Of a stretch of 64,000 nucleotides of DNA, positions 1 through 8,442 are shown piece by piece; positions within the stretch are counted from its first letter, which is position 1, and the number at the start of each line of letters is the position of its first letter. Below the pieces are notes generated by a model. It worked only from the letters and a program-made list of their open reading frames with translations. It searched no databases and was not told where the DNA came from. This stretch comes from Paenibacillus lutimineralis. GTDB taxonomy: Bacteria; Bacillota; Bacilli; Paenibacillales; Paenibacillaceae. The DNA is taken from assembly GCF_003991425.1 (NCBI RefSeq), contig NZ_CP034346.1, positions 6,377,501 to 6,441,500 on the forward strand, in the 5' to 3' direction. The translations under genes were made by a program, and so were the position numbers.

Positions 1-122
1 GGATCTATTCCCCCCCACAAGGATGTGACTTGGGAATCGGTAAGAACACGGCTTTCGCCAACAATTAAATCATCTAAAGCTCCCGATTTCACTTCTCTTT
101 TCCCTCCAATTCTAAAAACACA

Positions 123-142
123 ACTATAATTACAATTATAGT
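123..142. repeat. 20-bp palindrome, possible operator or terminator stem
   Basis: ACTATAATTACAATTATAGT is a near-perfect palindrome with 9-base arms. No convincing T-run follows it on either strand, so an operator is as likely as a terminator. A second small dyad (CTACACCTTGTAGG) lies near 275-290. Positions 1-434 contain no other feature I can support apart from the tiny minus-strand frame at 173-247. Confidence 0.35.
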
Positions 143-172
143 GAGCGCTAAGATTGCCTTCTATATGAGTAA

Positions 173-247
173 TCAACTATTTTGATAGGCAAATCCCTTA
201 TCTTCAGATCGAACTATTATATTCTCGCTTAAGCATTGTTCATACAT
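173..247 (-). CDS. Possible 24-residue peptide or truncated gene start
   Basis: On the minus strand an ATG follows GGAGGGG with about 10 bases of spacing, and the frame runs 24 codons (starting M-Y-E-Q-C-L-S-E) to a stop. AT-rich, promoter-like sequence lies upstream around 290-320. Nothing in the peptide is recognisable. It could equally be the stub of a gene that decayed. The strong ribosome binding site is the only reason to list it. Confidence 0.2.
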   Translation of the reverse strand: MYEQCLSENIIVRSEDKGFAYQNS

Positions 248-434
248 GGATTGCATCCCCTCCCTACACCTTGTAGGTGATAGAGTCGGCTTCAAAATTA
301 TAATATAATTGTAATATAGACTAATGATTGTAGGTAAAACCATAAAAGTCCCATTGAAGCACGGTATAGCAAGCTACTTAGATTTAATAATGACAAGGGA
401 AACCCAATTACGTTTCTTTGAGGGTGAATTCAAA

Positions 435-920
435 ATGAGCTTTATGGATGCTTTGGAGAAATTAATAGCGGAGCAGGAGCGAGAACGTGACCGGCTTCGA
501 GCCAATCAAATCACCGTACGGGTCGACTATAAGAAAAAGAGCAAACACAACGTTTATCAAAAGGAAAAAGTCATCGAATATGGCTTTGTAGAACGCGATT
601 TGGATGATGAGAATTTATATGGGAGGTTTGAACTCTATTTCGCCGATCGCGACACTCTTCTCCGGAAAAATCGGTTTGGAAATGAAATTGCTTTTGGTGA
701 GCTTACAGATGAACATGCAGTTGCAACGGCAATCTTCACTTACTTAGCAGAGTATTATTCTCATTTTTTAGAGGAAACTCCCTTCGCTATCAGCTATAAC
801 CCTATTGCAGAAGCTTGGATTATCGAAGGAACTCTTCCTCCGGGATGTTTTGGCGGGGTCATTTACATTGCTCTTGCAGAAGAAAATGGAGAGCTTCTTA
901 TGATGTTTGGAACGAGATAA
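435..920 (+). CDS. NTF2-fold immunity-like protein
   Basis: Protein of 161 residues. The frame is open from 324, but the ATG at 435 has the only good ribosome binding site (GAGGGTG, 8 bases upstream), so I chose it. The N-terminal half is charged and unrecognised. The C-terminal 70 residues (A-T-A-I-F-T-Y-L, then W-I-I-E-G-T-L-P-P-G, then G-G-V-I-Y-I-A-L) match the pattern of NTF2-fold immunity proteins of polymorphic toxin systems (YbbC/YhhH-type W-x-V-x-G-T-L-P-K-G). Such proteins neutralise a cognate toxin in the cytoplasm. No toxin gene is visible nearby, so this may be an orphan immunity gene. Family assignment is from motif memory only. Confidence 0.5.
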   Translation: MSFMDALEKLIAEQERERDRLRANQITVRVDYKKKSKHNVYQKEKVIEYGFVERDLDDENLYGRFELYFADRDTLLRKNRFGNEIAFGELTDEHAVATAIFTYLAEYYSHFLEETPFAISYNPIAEAWIIEGTLPPGCFGGVIYIALAEENGELLMMFGTR

Positions 921-959
921 ATCACAAAAGAAATGAACAGATTTCAATATTCTCCCCCT

Positions 960-1214
960 CTAAACCACCTTTGCAACAATCTTTCCCTCAGGTGGCCCCA
1001 CTCGCCCTTGTCTCAAAGGGGCTATCCCATTTTCGGATTTACGAACTGAGAGCGTCCCTTCACTACCCCATCATGATGTCCACCTATACTTCCAGTGATA
1101 TTCTTATCCCCCTCATTTTATCGAGATTGATTAGCCGAGGCCGCTAATTGGAACCTCTCTGTACTGAATCCCTGCTACCCCGGATTTCCCATGATGAACA
1201 GCTGTCTTCATCAT
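960..1214 (-). pseudogene. Relic of a zinc-type alcohol dehydrogenase / quinone oxidoreductase
   Basis: A minus-strand ATG at 1214 with an excellent ribosome binding site (GGAGG) starts M-M-K-T-A-V-H-H-G-K-S-G-V-A-G-I-Q-Y-R-E, a typical N-terminus of MDR-family quinone oxidoreductases. The frame stops after 27 codons (stop at 1131-1133). About 150 bases further on, a frame ending E-G-K-I-V-A-K-V-V-stop (stop at 960-962) matches the usual C-terminal tail of the same family. The middle, with the Rossmann fold and about 270 residues, is gone. Both ends of one gene with its centre deleted is the simplest reading. Confidence 0.5.
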
Positions 1215-1407
1215 ATCAAACCTCCTTACGATTGTGTGCCTTGTTTTCATTCTAAATCGCATGAAAATGGATGTCGTCCTCCCGAACGGATACTATTTGA
1301 ACGAAAATTAGAATTCGTCGAGACAGCTGATTAACGAGGATATCGTGAAATGCGATCGATTGCTGGCGGAATTTCTACACCATTCTCCGCATTTTCCTGC
1401 AATAAAA

Positions 1408-1437
1408 TTTCGCCGTTATTTATGATACGGCTCACCC
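1408..1437 (+). repeat. att-like repeat, copy 1 (left-most), joined to an rlmH relic
   Basis: Core reads CGCCGTTATTTATGATACGG and runs straight into a decayed rlmH 3' end. It is the only copy besides the one at 48.93 kb whose right flank is rlmH sequence. On the minus strand it encodes [14 protein letters not shown] with codons different from the intact gene (CAT AAA TAA here, CAC AAG TAG there). Confidence 0.75.
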
Positions 1438-1522
1438 CGATTGATCTTCACCGCTCATACCCAGCGCATTAGTTGGGTGGTAGGGACCATACGCCCGAAG
1501 CTAAAGAACTGCTGAACCCGGC
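1419..1522 (-). pseudogene. rlmH: Decayed 3' end of a second rlmH
   Basis: About 100 bases align to the 3' end of the intact rlmH at 48.94-49.06 kb. The last ten codons are intact ([14 protein letters not shown]), 20 bases including CCCCGATTGATCTTCACCGC are identical, and further in ACGCCCGAAGCT matches the stretch coding S-F-G-R-M. The centre has lost roughly 20-30 bases. The synonymous differences show that it came from another rlmH allele or is an old duplicate. Integrative elements that enter the 3' end of a gene and bring their own 3' end displace the original one in just this way. Confidence 0.75.
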
Positions 1523-1562
1523 GTGGACCTCCCTTATTGAAGTTTGGACATCCCATAACAAC

Positions 1563-2013
1563 TAGCTGTTCTCAATCCAAAACCTCTTGATGACATTTCC
1601 GTTCTCTTCAATATATTCTTGATCCGGTATTCCGCCATGATGAATAATTGTTTTTGCGGAAGCAATATTGTCTTCATCGCACACCACAAGCACCTTTTGA
1701 ATGCCAAGCTCTGCGGCTTTTTCGAGCGCCAATGCTAACATTTGAATCGCATATCCAATGCCGTACCCGATGTGCCCTACGCAATTCAGAGCTTATCCGT
1801 CAACCGATGCCGGATATTTACGGCTCCATGCACTTGGCGATTCTCCGATACTAGCCAATACGTGGAGTCGGGCACCCAGCCTTCTGGAAGGTCCCTTCCA
1901 TTTTCATTCTCAGAAAGAAATCGAAGCATTCCCGAAAAATCCAACGGATCTTTGCTGATCACCCAAGGAACCATATCCTCCCCGCTCTCCTGCTCTTCGA
2001 AACTAAATATCAC
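1563..2013 (-). pseudogene. GNAT acetyltransferase pseudogene lacking the acetyl-CoA loop
   Basis: The minus frame from 2013 reads S-G-E-D-M-V-P-W-V-I then D-S-T-Y-W-L-V, then G-A-V-N-I-R-H-R-L-T-D-K-L, and stops. One missing base (CTCTGAAT for CTCTTGAAT) explains the stop. In the next frame it continues L-N-C-V-G-H-I-G-Y-G-I, then M-L-A-L-A-L-E-K-A, L-V-V-C-D-E-D-N-I-A-S, and R-F-W-I-E-N-S-stop. This is the usual layout of a Bacillus-type GNAT, except that the R-P-S-E-R-x-K-G segment that binds acetyl-CoA is deleted between G-Y-G-I and Y-A. It is inactive by both lesions. Confidence 0.75.
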
Positions 2014-2292
2014 ACGCCCAGCGCACCATACAAAGTCTTCTTCAAAATGCGATTTACAAATTCAGTCTTGTTCCGGATGTAGCTGTCTATATCAAACCTA
2101 TAGGTCTCGGCGAGCTGCTCTTTCAAATTTCCGTATTCCATCCGGGCCGAAGCATTCGCGCGCAAATATTCCGAAAAGCAATATGCTCCAAAAATCCTTT
2201 TCCGTCCTTTGGGCACACATAAAGATGATATTTCATACAACCATCCGGAAAAGTTTTTTTAAAAGCTTCGTGGCCTTCTATTCCAAAATTCC
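2010..2292 (-). pseudogene. GrpB-family (nucleotidyltransferase-like) protein relic
   Basis: Minus strand. One frame gives G-I-E-G-H-E-A-F, then C-M-K-Y-H-L-Y-V-C-P-K-D-G-K and H-I-A-F-R. A frameshift near 2185-2200 leads to E-Y-L-R-A-N-A-S-A-R, Y-R-F-D-I-D-S-Y-I-R-N-K-T-E-F-V, typical of the C-terminal half of GrpB/UPF0157 proteins. The N-terminal half is missing. Its stop abuts the start of the GNAT relic, so the two relics were probably joined by deletion. Confidence 0.65.
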
Positions 2293-2453
2293 CTTCGTGT
2301 TTTCATCATTGTTACCCCTTTCCGCCGCAGGTTCACATCCCCGCATAACCTTCCTTCTAAATTACACTCAATTAACCGGAATTACGGCAGCCCAGTTTCT
2401 CGTTCTTATCGTCTAATATAATCATCCGTCGTGCCTTTTGAAAAGATCCAAAC

Positions 2454-2485
2454 AAAAAAAGAGCCCGCTATAGGCTCTTTTTTTT
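2454..2485. terminator. Bidirectional intrinsic terminator
   Basis: GAGCC(N6)GGCTC stem with A-runs to the left and T-runs to the right. It lies 60 bases after the esterase operon, which is transcribed leftward. No gene is seen between 2293 and 2544 apart from this site. Confidence 0.8.
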
Positions 2486-2544
2486 GAATCATTTTTGCTT
2501 ATGAATTCTCCGAACTAAACTAGATTTCGGCAATCCGCACCCGC

Positions 2545-3876
2545 TTAATACCATTGCTTCACATCAATTTCAAGCGTTCCGTCCGCCGTCGCTTCGTACC
2601 GATGCTCGATGATGACTCCGTTCCGGTCCGCACCGACGCGGCCATCGGTTCTTGTGACTTGAAAAACAAACTCTGTATGCAGGGGCAGATGTTGCTGATT
2701 GACATATGCCCTTTGGACCGGATCATGTTTCAGAGGAAAATAAGCATAGATCGGGATGTCATCAGGCGTATCCGCCGGGACATGGACAATGATATCAAGC
2801 ATCACCCGTTCCGGAATTTCTGGAACCACCCGGATGGTTTTACCGGCACGAAGCCCTTCGTATTGAGCGGTTACCAGCGTCTCCCCTTCTTTTTTCGGAA
2901 CCAGGATTCCGTCCTCCCTTACCTCCAAAACCGATTCGTCCTGCACCTCATAGTTTGCACGCAGCAAAGTCCTGCGCAGACCGTGGTCCGACTCCAAAAC
3001 CGGATTCACCCGGCATGCCGGCCCCTTGATCCCAACCTCGCTACTGCCATCCAGGGATAAAAAGCACTCCTCGCCTTTGCCTCCAAAAAAGTGGATTAAC
3101 GGGGAAGCCAGACGCGCGGCCCAGTCCTTTTCCACATGTCCCGCTCTAGGTTCATATAGGTAAAGCAGTTCCCGATCCGGTTCATATCCGGCATCCGCCA
3201 GTTTCTCCGCGACTTCGCGCACATGCTTTTCCATCACCAAAATCCCTTCGGTGCTGCCCAAATCGATCCAGATGCGGGAAAATGGTTTCAAGCCAGTAAA
3301 CGTATGGTACTGCGGATATTCTTCCAATGTCACTGGGTCCACGTAATAAAAATATGGAGAAATAATGCCCAGCTTGCTGAAAATATCCGGCCGCCGCAGC
3401 CCCATATGATACGTGACCTGACCTCCGCGCGAGGACCCCATCAGCGCTGTATGTTCCGCCTCAGGCTTCGTGCGGAACACCACATCAATATAGGTTTTGA
3501 CCTCTTCAATCACAAACTTCTCATATGTTTCACCAAGCGGCCGGATGTCGACTTTATCGTCCTGGTAACGAACGCCATCCAAATCATGTGTAAACTCGTT
3601 TGACCGCTCCGCTCCCATGTTGGAAATGCCGACGACGATGATTTCTTCGATATCTCCGCTTTGAATCAGCCGGTCGACAGTTTGATGCACCTGCCATGAA
3701 TAACCGTTAAACGCTGGATGAAAAATGTTCTGCCCATCATGCATGTAGAGCACGGGGTACCGCTTGCCAAGATCCTGATGATACCCAGGGGGCAGGTAGA
3801 CGAATATATCCCGCTCATTATCCAGGTAGGCGGAATAGAACTTTTCGATGGTTAAAATGCTCGACCGGTTGTTCAT
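2545..3876 (-). CDS. Esterase with C-terminal Ig-like and beta-sandwich domains (second of a tandem pair)
   Basis: Cytoplasmic alpha/beta hydrolase of the esterase D / enterochelin-esterase (PF00756) type, 443 residues, no signal peptide. It shows R-D-I-F-V-Y-L-P-P-G-Y near residue 25, Y-M-H-D-G-Q-N near 46, the nucleophile elbow G-S-S-R-G-G near 148, and a catalytic-type His in A-G-H-V-E near 255. Residues 285-350 form an Ig-like segment and the last 90 residues a beta-sandwich resembling carbohydrate-binding modules. The ATG at 3876 overlaps the stop of the preceding paralogue (ATGA) and has GAGGTG just upstream, so I prefer it to the GTG two codons earlier. Likely substrate: an ester-decorated sugar imported by the adjacent ABC transporter (inference). 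Confidence 0.75.
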   Translation of the reverse strand: MNNRSSILTIEKFYSAYLDNERDIFVYLPPGYHQDLGKRYPVLYMHDGQNIFHPAFNGYSWQVHQTVDRLIQSGDIEEIIVVGISNMGAERSNEFTHDLDGVRYQDDKVDIRPLGETYEKFVIEEVKTYIDVVFRTKPEAEHTALMGSSRGGQVTYHMGLRRPDIFSKLGIISPYFYYVDPVTLEEYPQYHTFTGLKPFSRIWIDLGSTEGILVMEKHVREVAEKLADAGYEPDRELLYLYEPRAGHVEKDWAARLASPLIHFFGGKGEECFLSLDGSSEVGIKGPACRVNPVLESDHGLRRTLLRANYEVQDESVLEVREDGILVPKKEGETLVTAQYEGLRAGKTIRVVPEIPERVMLDIIVHVPADTPDDIPIYAYFPLKHDPVQRAYVNQQHLPLHTEFVFQVTRTDGRVGADRNGVIIEHRYEATADGTLEIDVKQWY

Positions 3877-5219
3877 AAACACACCTCGTTTTCAAGCGGG
3901 CAATCGATCCAATGCTCAACTTCATAATTCAAAACAAGCCCGTCCGTTATCGTGAATTTACGGTAAGGAACCTCTTTTCCTTCCTTATCCGTTTCATGTT
4001 TGCCCAGCCCTCTTGAAATCCGGAACTCGAACGACATATCCGCGGGGACCTGGATCGTTCCGCCGTAAAGCCGGTCGTGAATCTTCGGCAGTTCGATGCC
4101 GGCATACAGCCTTTCGGTCGGAGGTGTGGATGCTGGCACTTTGACGTAAATGCTGACCGTCGCCGTTTCGGACATATGCGGAACCACTTCAAGATCAATA
4201 GACGCCCTTAATTCCTGTTTCAAATAAGTGACAGCAGCTTTCCCCGTTGTTTTGGGAAGGAGCTTCCCATCAGGGGTGACATCCAACAGTTCCGGGTTAA
4301 TCACCTCATAATCAGCTCGCAAATCCGTCATCATAAAACCGCTGTCGTAATGGACGACCGCATTTAAGGTCCGCACGGGCCCTTGCAGTCCAACCGCCGC
4401 GGATCCACGCAATTCGGCACGGACGGGTTTTCCGATATCCCCGAAAAAGAAAATAAGCGGCGCATGCACCCTTGCTGCCCAATCCTTCTGTGAATGGCCG
4501 GAATTGACAGCGTAATAATACATCAAATCCTCACCCGGCCGAAAGCCGCTGGCGATCAAAACATCCGCGACCTGCCGCACATGTTTCTCCATAACAGTAA
4601 ACCCTTCCGCGTCCCCGACATCCATCCATATTTTCAAATCCTTTTTCTCCTGATACACATGGCTCAGCCATCTTTCTTCCATCGTCTCCAGATCAATGCT
4701 TACAAAAAACGGACAAAGGGCTCCGATCATGCCGAACGTATCCGGACGGCGGAAACCGATATTGTACGATACCAGGCCGCCCGCTGACGATCCCATCAAT
4801 GCAGTATGTTCTTTATCCGGCAGGGTCCGATAGGTCGCGTCGATATAAGGTTTGACTTCCTGGACAAGGAATTCCTCATACAATTCACCCTGGTTGACCG
4901 TATGGAAAATATCGTATCCGCCTGGGATCGTATGCATATATTCCGCAATTCTCGCATCTTCAATGTGACTGACGGCGACAACGATGATTTCCCGGATTTT
5001 GCCTTCCACAGTCAACCGGTCCACCGTCCGGTGAACATCCCAGGACTCGCCTTTATGGTCGGCGAAAAAAATATGCTGGCCGTCCTGCATATATAATACG
5101 GGATACCGTTTCTGCTCATTTTCGTTGTAACTTGGCGGTAAATAAACAAACATATCTCTTTTATTATTTAATATTTCCGAATGGAAATCCCGGAGTTCAA
5201 TCAAACGCGACGTATCCAC
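3873..5219 (-). CDS. Esterase with C-terminal Ig-like and beta-sandwich domains (first of a tandem pair)
   Basis: 448 residues, paralogue of the next gene along its whole length: R-D-M-F-V-Y-L-P-P-S-Y, Y-M-Q-D-G-Q-H, nucleophile motif G-S-S-A-G-G, His in S-G-H-S-Q-K-D-W, then the same Ig-like plus beta-sandwich tail. The GTG start at 5219 is preceded by GAGGAG at 9 bases. It follows the LacI gene by 26 bases and overlaps the second esterase by 4 bases, so the three are co-transcribed and translationally coupled. Retention of two divergent copies suggests two substrates or two positions of the same decorated oligosaccharide. No secretion signal, so action is on imported material. Confidence 0.75.
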   Translation of the reverse strand: MDTSRLIELRDFHSEILNNKRDMFVYLPPSYNENEQKRYPVLYMQDGQHIFFADHKGESWDVHRTVDRLTVEGKIREIIVVAVSHIEDARIAEYMHTIPGGYDIFHTVNQGELYEEFLVQEVKPYIDATYRTLPDKEHTALMGSSAGGLVSYNIGFRRPDTFGMIGALCPFFVSIDLETMEERWLSHVYQEKKDLKIWMDVGDAEGFTVMEKHVRQVADVLIASGFRPGEDLMYYYAVNSGHSQKDWAARVHAPLIFFFGDIGKPVRAELRGSAAVGLQGPVRTLNAVVHYDSGFMMTDLRADYEVINPELLDVTPDGKLLPKTTGKAAVTYLKQELRASIDLEVVPHMSETATVSIYVKVPASTPPTERLYAGIELPKIHDRLYGGTIQVPADMSFEFRISRGLGKHETDKEGKEVPYRKFTITDGLVLNYEVEHWIDCPLENEVCL

Positions 5220-5245
5220 TTATACATTCTCCTCATCACTCTAAT

Positions 5246-6160
5246 TCACGGCGTGACGTTGATGAAGAAAAACTTCTCCCCATTGACATACGCCGTGTTA
5301 TGAATATAACTGTTCATCATATGAACAACTTCGGTGTAGTCATTTAAATCAAACAATATTTTCGGCATTGCATCCGGCAGCACTTCCGGACAATGGCATG
5401 TGCAGCAGGCGACGATCCGTTTATGCATTTTCCAGACCTCATTAGCAAGAAATTCATTCATCACGATCCCGGCCTTTTCCTTAACCCCGGATAAGAAGGT
5501 ATCCAAGCCCTCACGGTCTTCATAAACGTAGATTTGGCTCTCGTCTAATCCGGAATAATGCTTCATCCGTTCCATCAAAGGGGCGTGATTATATGAATCC
5601 ATGACAAGAAATTCAGGCGATTCGCCGAGCATTGTCTTGCATAATGCGAAGCTTTGTTCAAAGTCCGGCATAATTTTATGAAACAAAGTATCCTCAATAT
5701 AGCTATCAATAATAAACACAGGAATCCCGAACCCGAACTGCTTCGATATCGAATAAAACTGTTCCTGGTCCACATTAATCAAAAATACGCCGTCCAAATT
5801 TCTTTCCATAATCACTTTGTAAGACAAGGCATCCGCGCCCATTTGCATAAAAATAACGTCATACCCGCATTTGCTGCACAGCTGTTCCAGCTTGAAGACC
5901 GTCTTGGCATATTTTAATGCCGAACCGGGACTTGGTTTCAGATCATTAAACAATAAAACTCCCATCAACCCGGTTTTGTTGATTTTTAACGACTGCGCCG
6001 ATTTATTGGCCACATATTTCAGCTGTTGTGCTGTTTTCAAAACTTTGACGCGTGTTTCATCGGAAATGGATTGGGTTTTGACGTCATTCAAAATATAAGA
6101 TACCGTTGCGATCGACACACCTGCCGCTTTTGCTATATCTTTAATGGTTGTTTTTTTCAT
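5246..6160 (-). CDS. LacI-family transcriptional regulator
   Basis: 304 residues. The N-terminal helix-turn-helix with hinge is classic (T-I-K-D-I-A-K-A-A-G-V-S, A-T-V-S-Y-I-L-N), followed by a periplasmic-binding-like sensor domain. It is about 30 residues shorter than usual and ends soon after the second lobe. It lies between the transporter genes and the two esterases. A perfect CTTAAACGTTTAAG palindrome sits between its own promoter and start codon, and two similar sites precede the binding-protein gene, so it probably autoregulates and controls the transporter. The effector is presumably the imported sugar. Confidence 0.85.
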   Translation of the reverse strand: MKKTTIKDIAKAAGVSIATVSYILNDVKTQSISDETRVKVLKTAQQLKYVANKSAQSLKINKTGLMGVLLFNDLKPSPGSALKYAKTVFKLEQLCSKCGYDVIFMQMGADALSYKVIMERNLDGVFLINVDQEQFYSISKQFGFGIPVFIIDSYIEDTLFHKIMPDFEQSFALCKTMLGESPEFLVMDSYNHAPLMERMKHYSGLDESQIYVYEDREGLDTFLSGVKEKAGIVMNEFLANEVWKMHKRIVACCTCHCPEVLPDAMPKILFDLNDYTEVVHMMNSYIHNTAYVNGEKFFFINVTP

Positions 6161-6184
6161 CTTCTCCGACCTCTCACTGGATAA

Positions 6185-6230
6185 CTTAAACGTTTAAGCA
6201 TATTTAAACATATCGCTCTTTTAAAGTCAA
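6185..6230 (-). promoter_or_regulatory. Promoter and LacI-type operator of the regulator-esterase operon
   Basis: Minus strand: TTGACT (6225-6230), 17-base spacer, TTAAAT (6202-6207), then a perfect 14-base palindrome CTTAAACGTTTAAG (6185-6198) just downstream of the -10. This position is expected for repression by a LacI protein. Confidence 0.65.
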
Positions 6231-6253
6231 ATTCATCCAGATGAGAGGTGGGT

Positions 6254-7088
6254 CTAACCCTTTTCGGCGCCAGCGGTCATCCCGTGGATCAAATACTTTT
6301 GAAAAAACATGTACAAAACTGTTATCGGAAGTGCCACAAATACGGCACCCGCTGCAAACAGGGTAAAGCTCGAATTGGTTTCGTTCGCCACCATGCTGTA
6401 AAGCCCCTGCGCCAAGGTCATTTTTTCAGGCGATCTGAGGACAATTTGCGGCAAAATGAAATCCATAAACGGCGTAATAAAACTATTCAGAGCGACAAAC
6501 GTAATGGACGGCAAGGACAAAGGTAAAATGATCCGGAAAAAACGAATCCTTCGTGCTTGCACCATCGATAAAAGCGGCCTCTTCCAGACTTTTTGGAATC
6601 GTGTCAAAATGTCCCTTCATCACCCATGTCCCCATGGAGATCGAACCGCCGGCGTAAATCAGGATCAATCCCAGATGGGTATCGAGCAATTTCGTTTGCA
6701 GCAGCAGCACAAATATCGCCATGATCGACAAGAAGCCGGGGAACATTTGCAGCACGAGCAAGGCCATCAAGGCCTGCTGCCGTCCTTTGAAACGAAATCT
6801 TGAGAAGGCATATGCCGTCACTGCGACCAGCAGCGTCGATAAAATCGCATTGATCGCGGCAATTTTCAGCGTATTCGCAAACCACAGCACAAAATCGGTA
6901 TTGCGAATCAATTCCGCGTAATGAACCAAAGACGGATGTTTCGGAAACATGCTGCTGACAAGCAATGCATTCCCCGGGTTTAAAGAGGTGCCAACAACCC
7001 AAATGATCGGATACATTGTCGTGAAGAGCAGTATGATAAACACAATATAAATTCCGGTGACAGCCAAGTTGCTTTTTAATCTAGACAT
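6254..7088 (-). pseudogene. Sugar ABC transporter permease (MalG/CUT1 type), frameshifted
   Basis: Second permease of the CUT1 carbohydrate importer, about 277 residues if the frame is restored. The first frame covers the N-terminal TM segments to E-E-A-A-F-I-D-G-A-S-T-K-D-S-F-F. The rest (F-R-I-I-L-P-L-S-L-P-S-I to H-G-M-T-A-G-A-E-K-G) is in the next frame. The break lies in a run of six A (6537-6542 on the + strand, six T in the coding sense); five would give F-F-R-I-I-L-P, the normal EAA-loop sequence. It may be a true mutation, a sequencing error, or slippage. If real, the conserved EAA loop that docks on the ATPase is split and import should fail. The ATG abuts the stop of the preceding permease (TAAATG). 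Confidence 0.8.
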
Positions 7089-8405
7089 TTAGCTCCAGTC
7101 CTCTTCTTGATTTGACTTCATCTGCTTGTAATTCCACAAAGAGAAAACGGCGATCATAACGAACATGATGATGGAAACGGCGGAGGCCATATTGAATTGG
7201 CTCTGATTCAACGTCATTTTGAAAATCCATGAGATCAGAATATCCGTGCTTCCGGCATAAAAATAATCCGCGTTATTCGGGTTGCCGTCAGTCAGAAGAT
7301 AAATCAGATTGAAATTGTTGAAGTTAAACGCAAACTGCATGATAAGTATCGGAGCGGTAGCCGACAGCACAAGCGGCAGTGTGATCTTCCGCAGCTTATG
7401 CCTGCTTGAAGCGCCGTCTACGTCCGCAGCTTCATACAAATCGCGTGGCATTGTGGTGAGTACGCCCGACATCAAGGCCATTAAAAATGGAGTCGAAAAC
7501 CACAAGTTGACCAAAATGATCGTTATTTTAGCCATTGTCGGATCCGAAAGCCAAGGCACAGGCGAAAATCCCATTTTGACAATCAGATCGTTTACCGGAC
7601 CAAACGTTCCATTCAGCAGAACCCGGAATACCAGAATCGAAATAAATTGCGGAACTGCCCATGGCAGGATAAACACCGTTCTCCAAAACTTTTTGAGTTT
7701 GACCCGCGGGTGGTTAAGCATCATCGCTAACATCAGGCCGGCTATAAAAACGGTTAAAGTAGAGGCCACCGCCCAGATCAAGTTCCAAATGGCAATACCC
7801 ATAAATGTGGTCCGCCATGCCTTTTGCGTAAATAATTCAAAAAAGCTGGCGAATCCGGTCCAATCGACCAATGAACGGTCCGGAATATGGTCCGGGGCAG
7901 AATAGTTCGTAAATGCGATCAGCACGTTAAAAACGAGCGGAATCACTGTCACAAACAATACCAAAACGGCGGCTGGCAGAAGCAGCAAATAGGGAAGATT
8001 CCGAAACTTCGCATTTTTGATGGATGCCATAAACCCTGGAGCCTGCCCGCCTTCATCCCTTATGCTCCCGTTTTTATAGGCATCATAAATGTTCATGACA
8101 TACATTCCGAGGAACAACAAAATGATGATCAGCGTAATGAGACCATGGATGAGCATAAAAATGGAATGGTCCCCTTGAACGACTTTTCCGTTGATAATCC
8201 GCGTTGGTACATCGCCTAATGTAAGGAGTCCAGTGATCCCTTTGTATGCGTAAGGATAATAGCTCCAGAAAAATAACTGAGAGCAAGTCATCCAGATTAG
8301 TCCTTTAACATATTGCTTGTTGTACAGCTGCCCCAATCCGATACATACCGCAGAAAATATGGCAGCCAAGATCCCGTGGCGACGCTCATGTCGGTTTAGA
8401 TGCAT
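7089..8405 (-). CDS. Sugar ABC transporter permease (MalF/CUT1 type)
   Basis: 438 residues, integral membrane. A short N-terminal membrane part resembling a TM2-like region (G-L-G-Q-L-Y-N-K-Q-Y) is followed by the standard six-helix permease core and the EAA loop E-A-A-D-V-D-G-A-S-S, about 100 residues from the C-terminus. It forms the membrane channel with the downstream permease and works with the lipoprotein encoded just upstream. No ATPase gene lies in the operon, so a shared MsmX/MsmK-type ATPase elsewhere is expected, as is common for CUT1 systems in Bacillales. Confidence 0.9.
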   Translation of the reverse strand: MHLNRHERRHGILAAIFSAVCIGLGQLYNKQYVKGLIWMTCSQLFFWSYYPYAYKGITGLLTLGDVPTRIINGKVVQGDHSIFMLIHGLITLIIILLFLGMYVMNIYDAYKNGSIRDEGGQAPGFMASIKNAKFRNLPYLLLLPAAVLVLFVTVIPLVFNVLIAFTNYSAPDHIPDRSLVDWTGFASFFELFTQKAWRTTFMGIAIWNLIWAVASTLTVFIAGLMLAMMLNHPRVKLKKFWRTVFILPWAVPQFISILVFRVLLNGTFGPVNDLIVKMGFSPVPWLSDPTMAKITIILVNLWFSTPFLMALMSGVLTTMPRDLYEAADVDGASSRHKLRKITLPLVLSATAPILIMQFAFNFNNFNLIYLLTDGNPNNADYFYAGSTDILISWIFKMTLNQSQFNMASAVSIIMFVMIAVFSLWNYKQMKSNQEEDWS

Positions 8406-8442
8406 TTCTGAAGACCGCCTTAATCAAATTTTTGAAATAAAA

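Noticed and set aside
815..1147. A 110-codon + frame overlapping the end of the NTF2-like gene.
   Set aside because: It starts inside the known gene in another frame and continues through the alcohol dehydrogenase relic.
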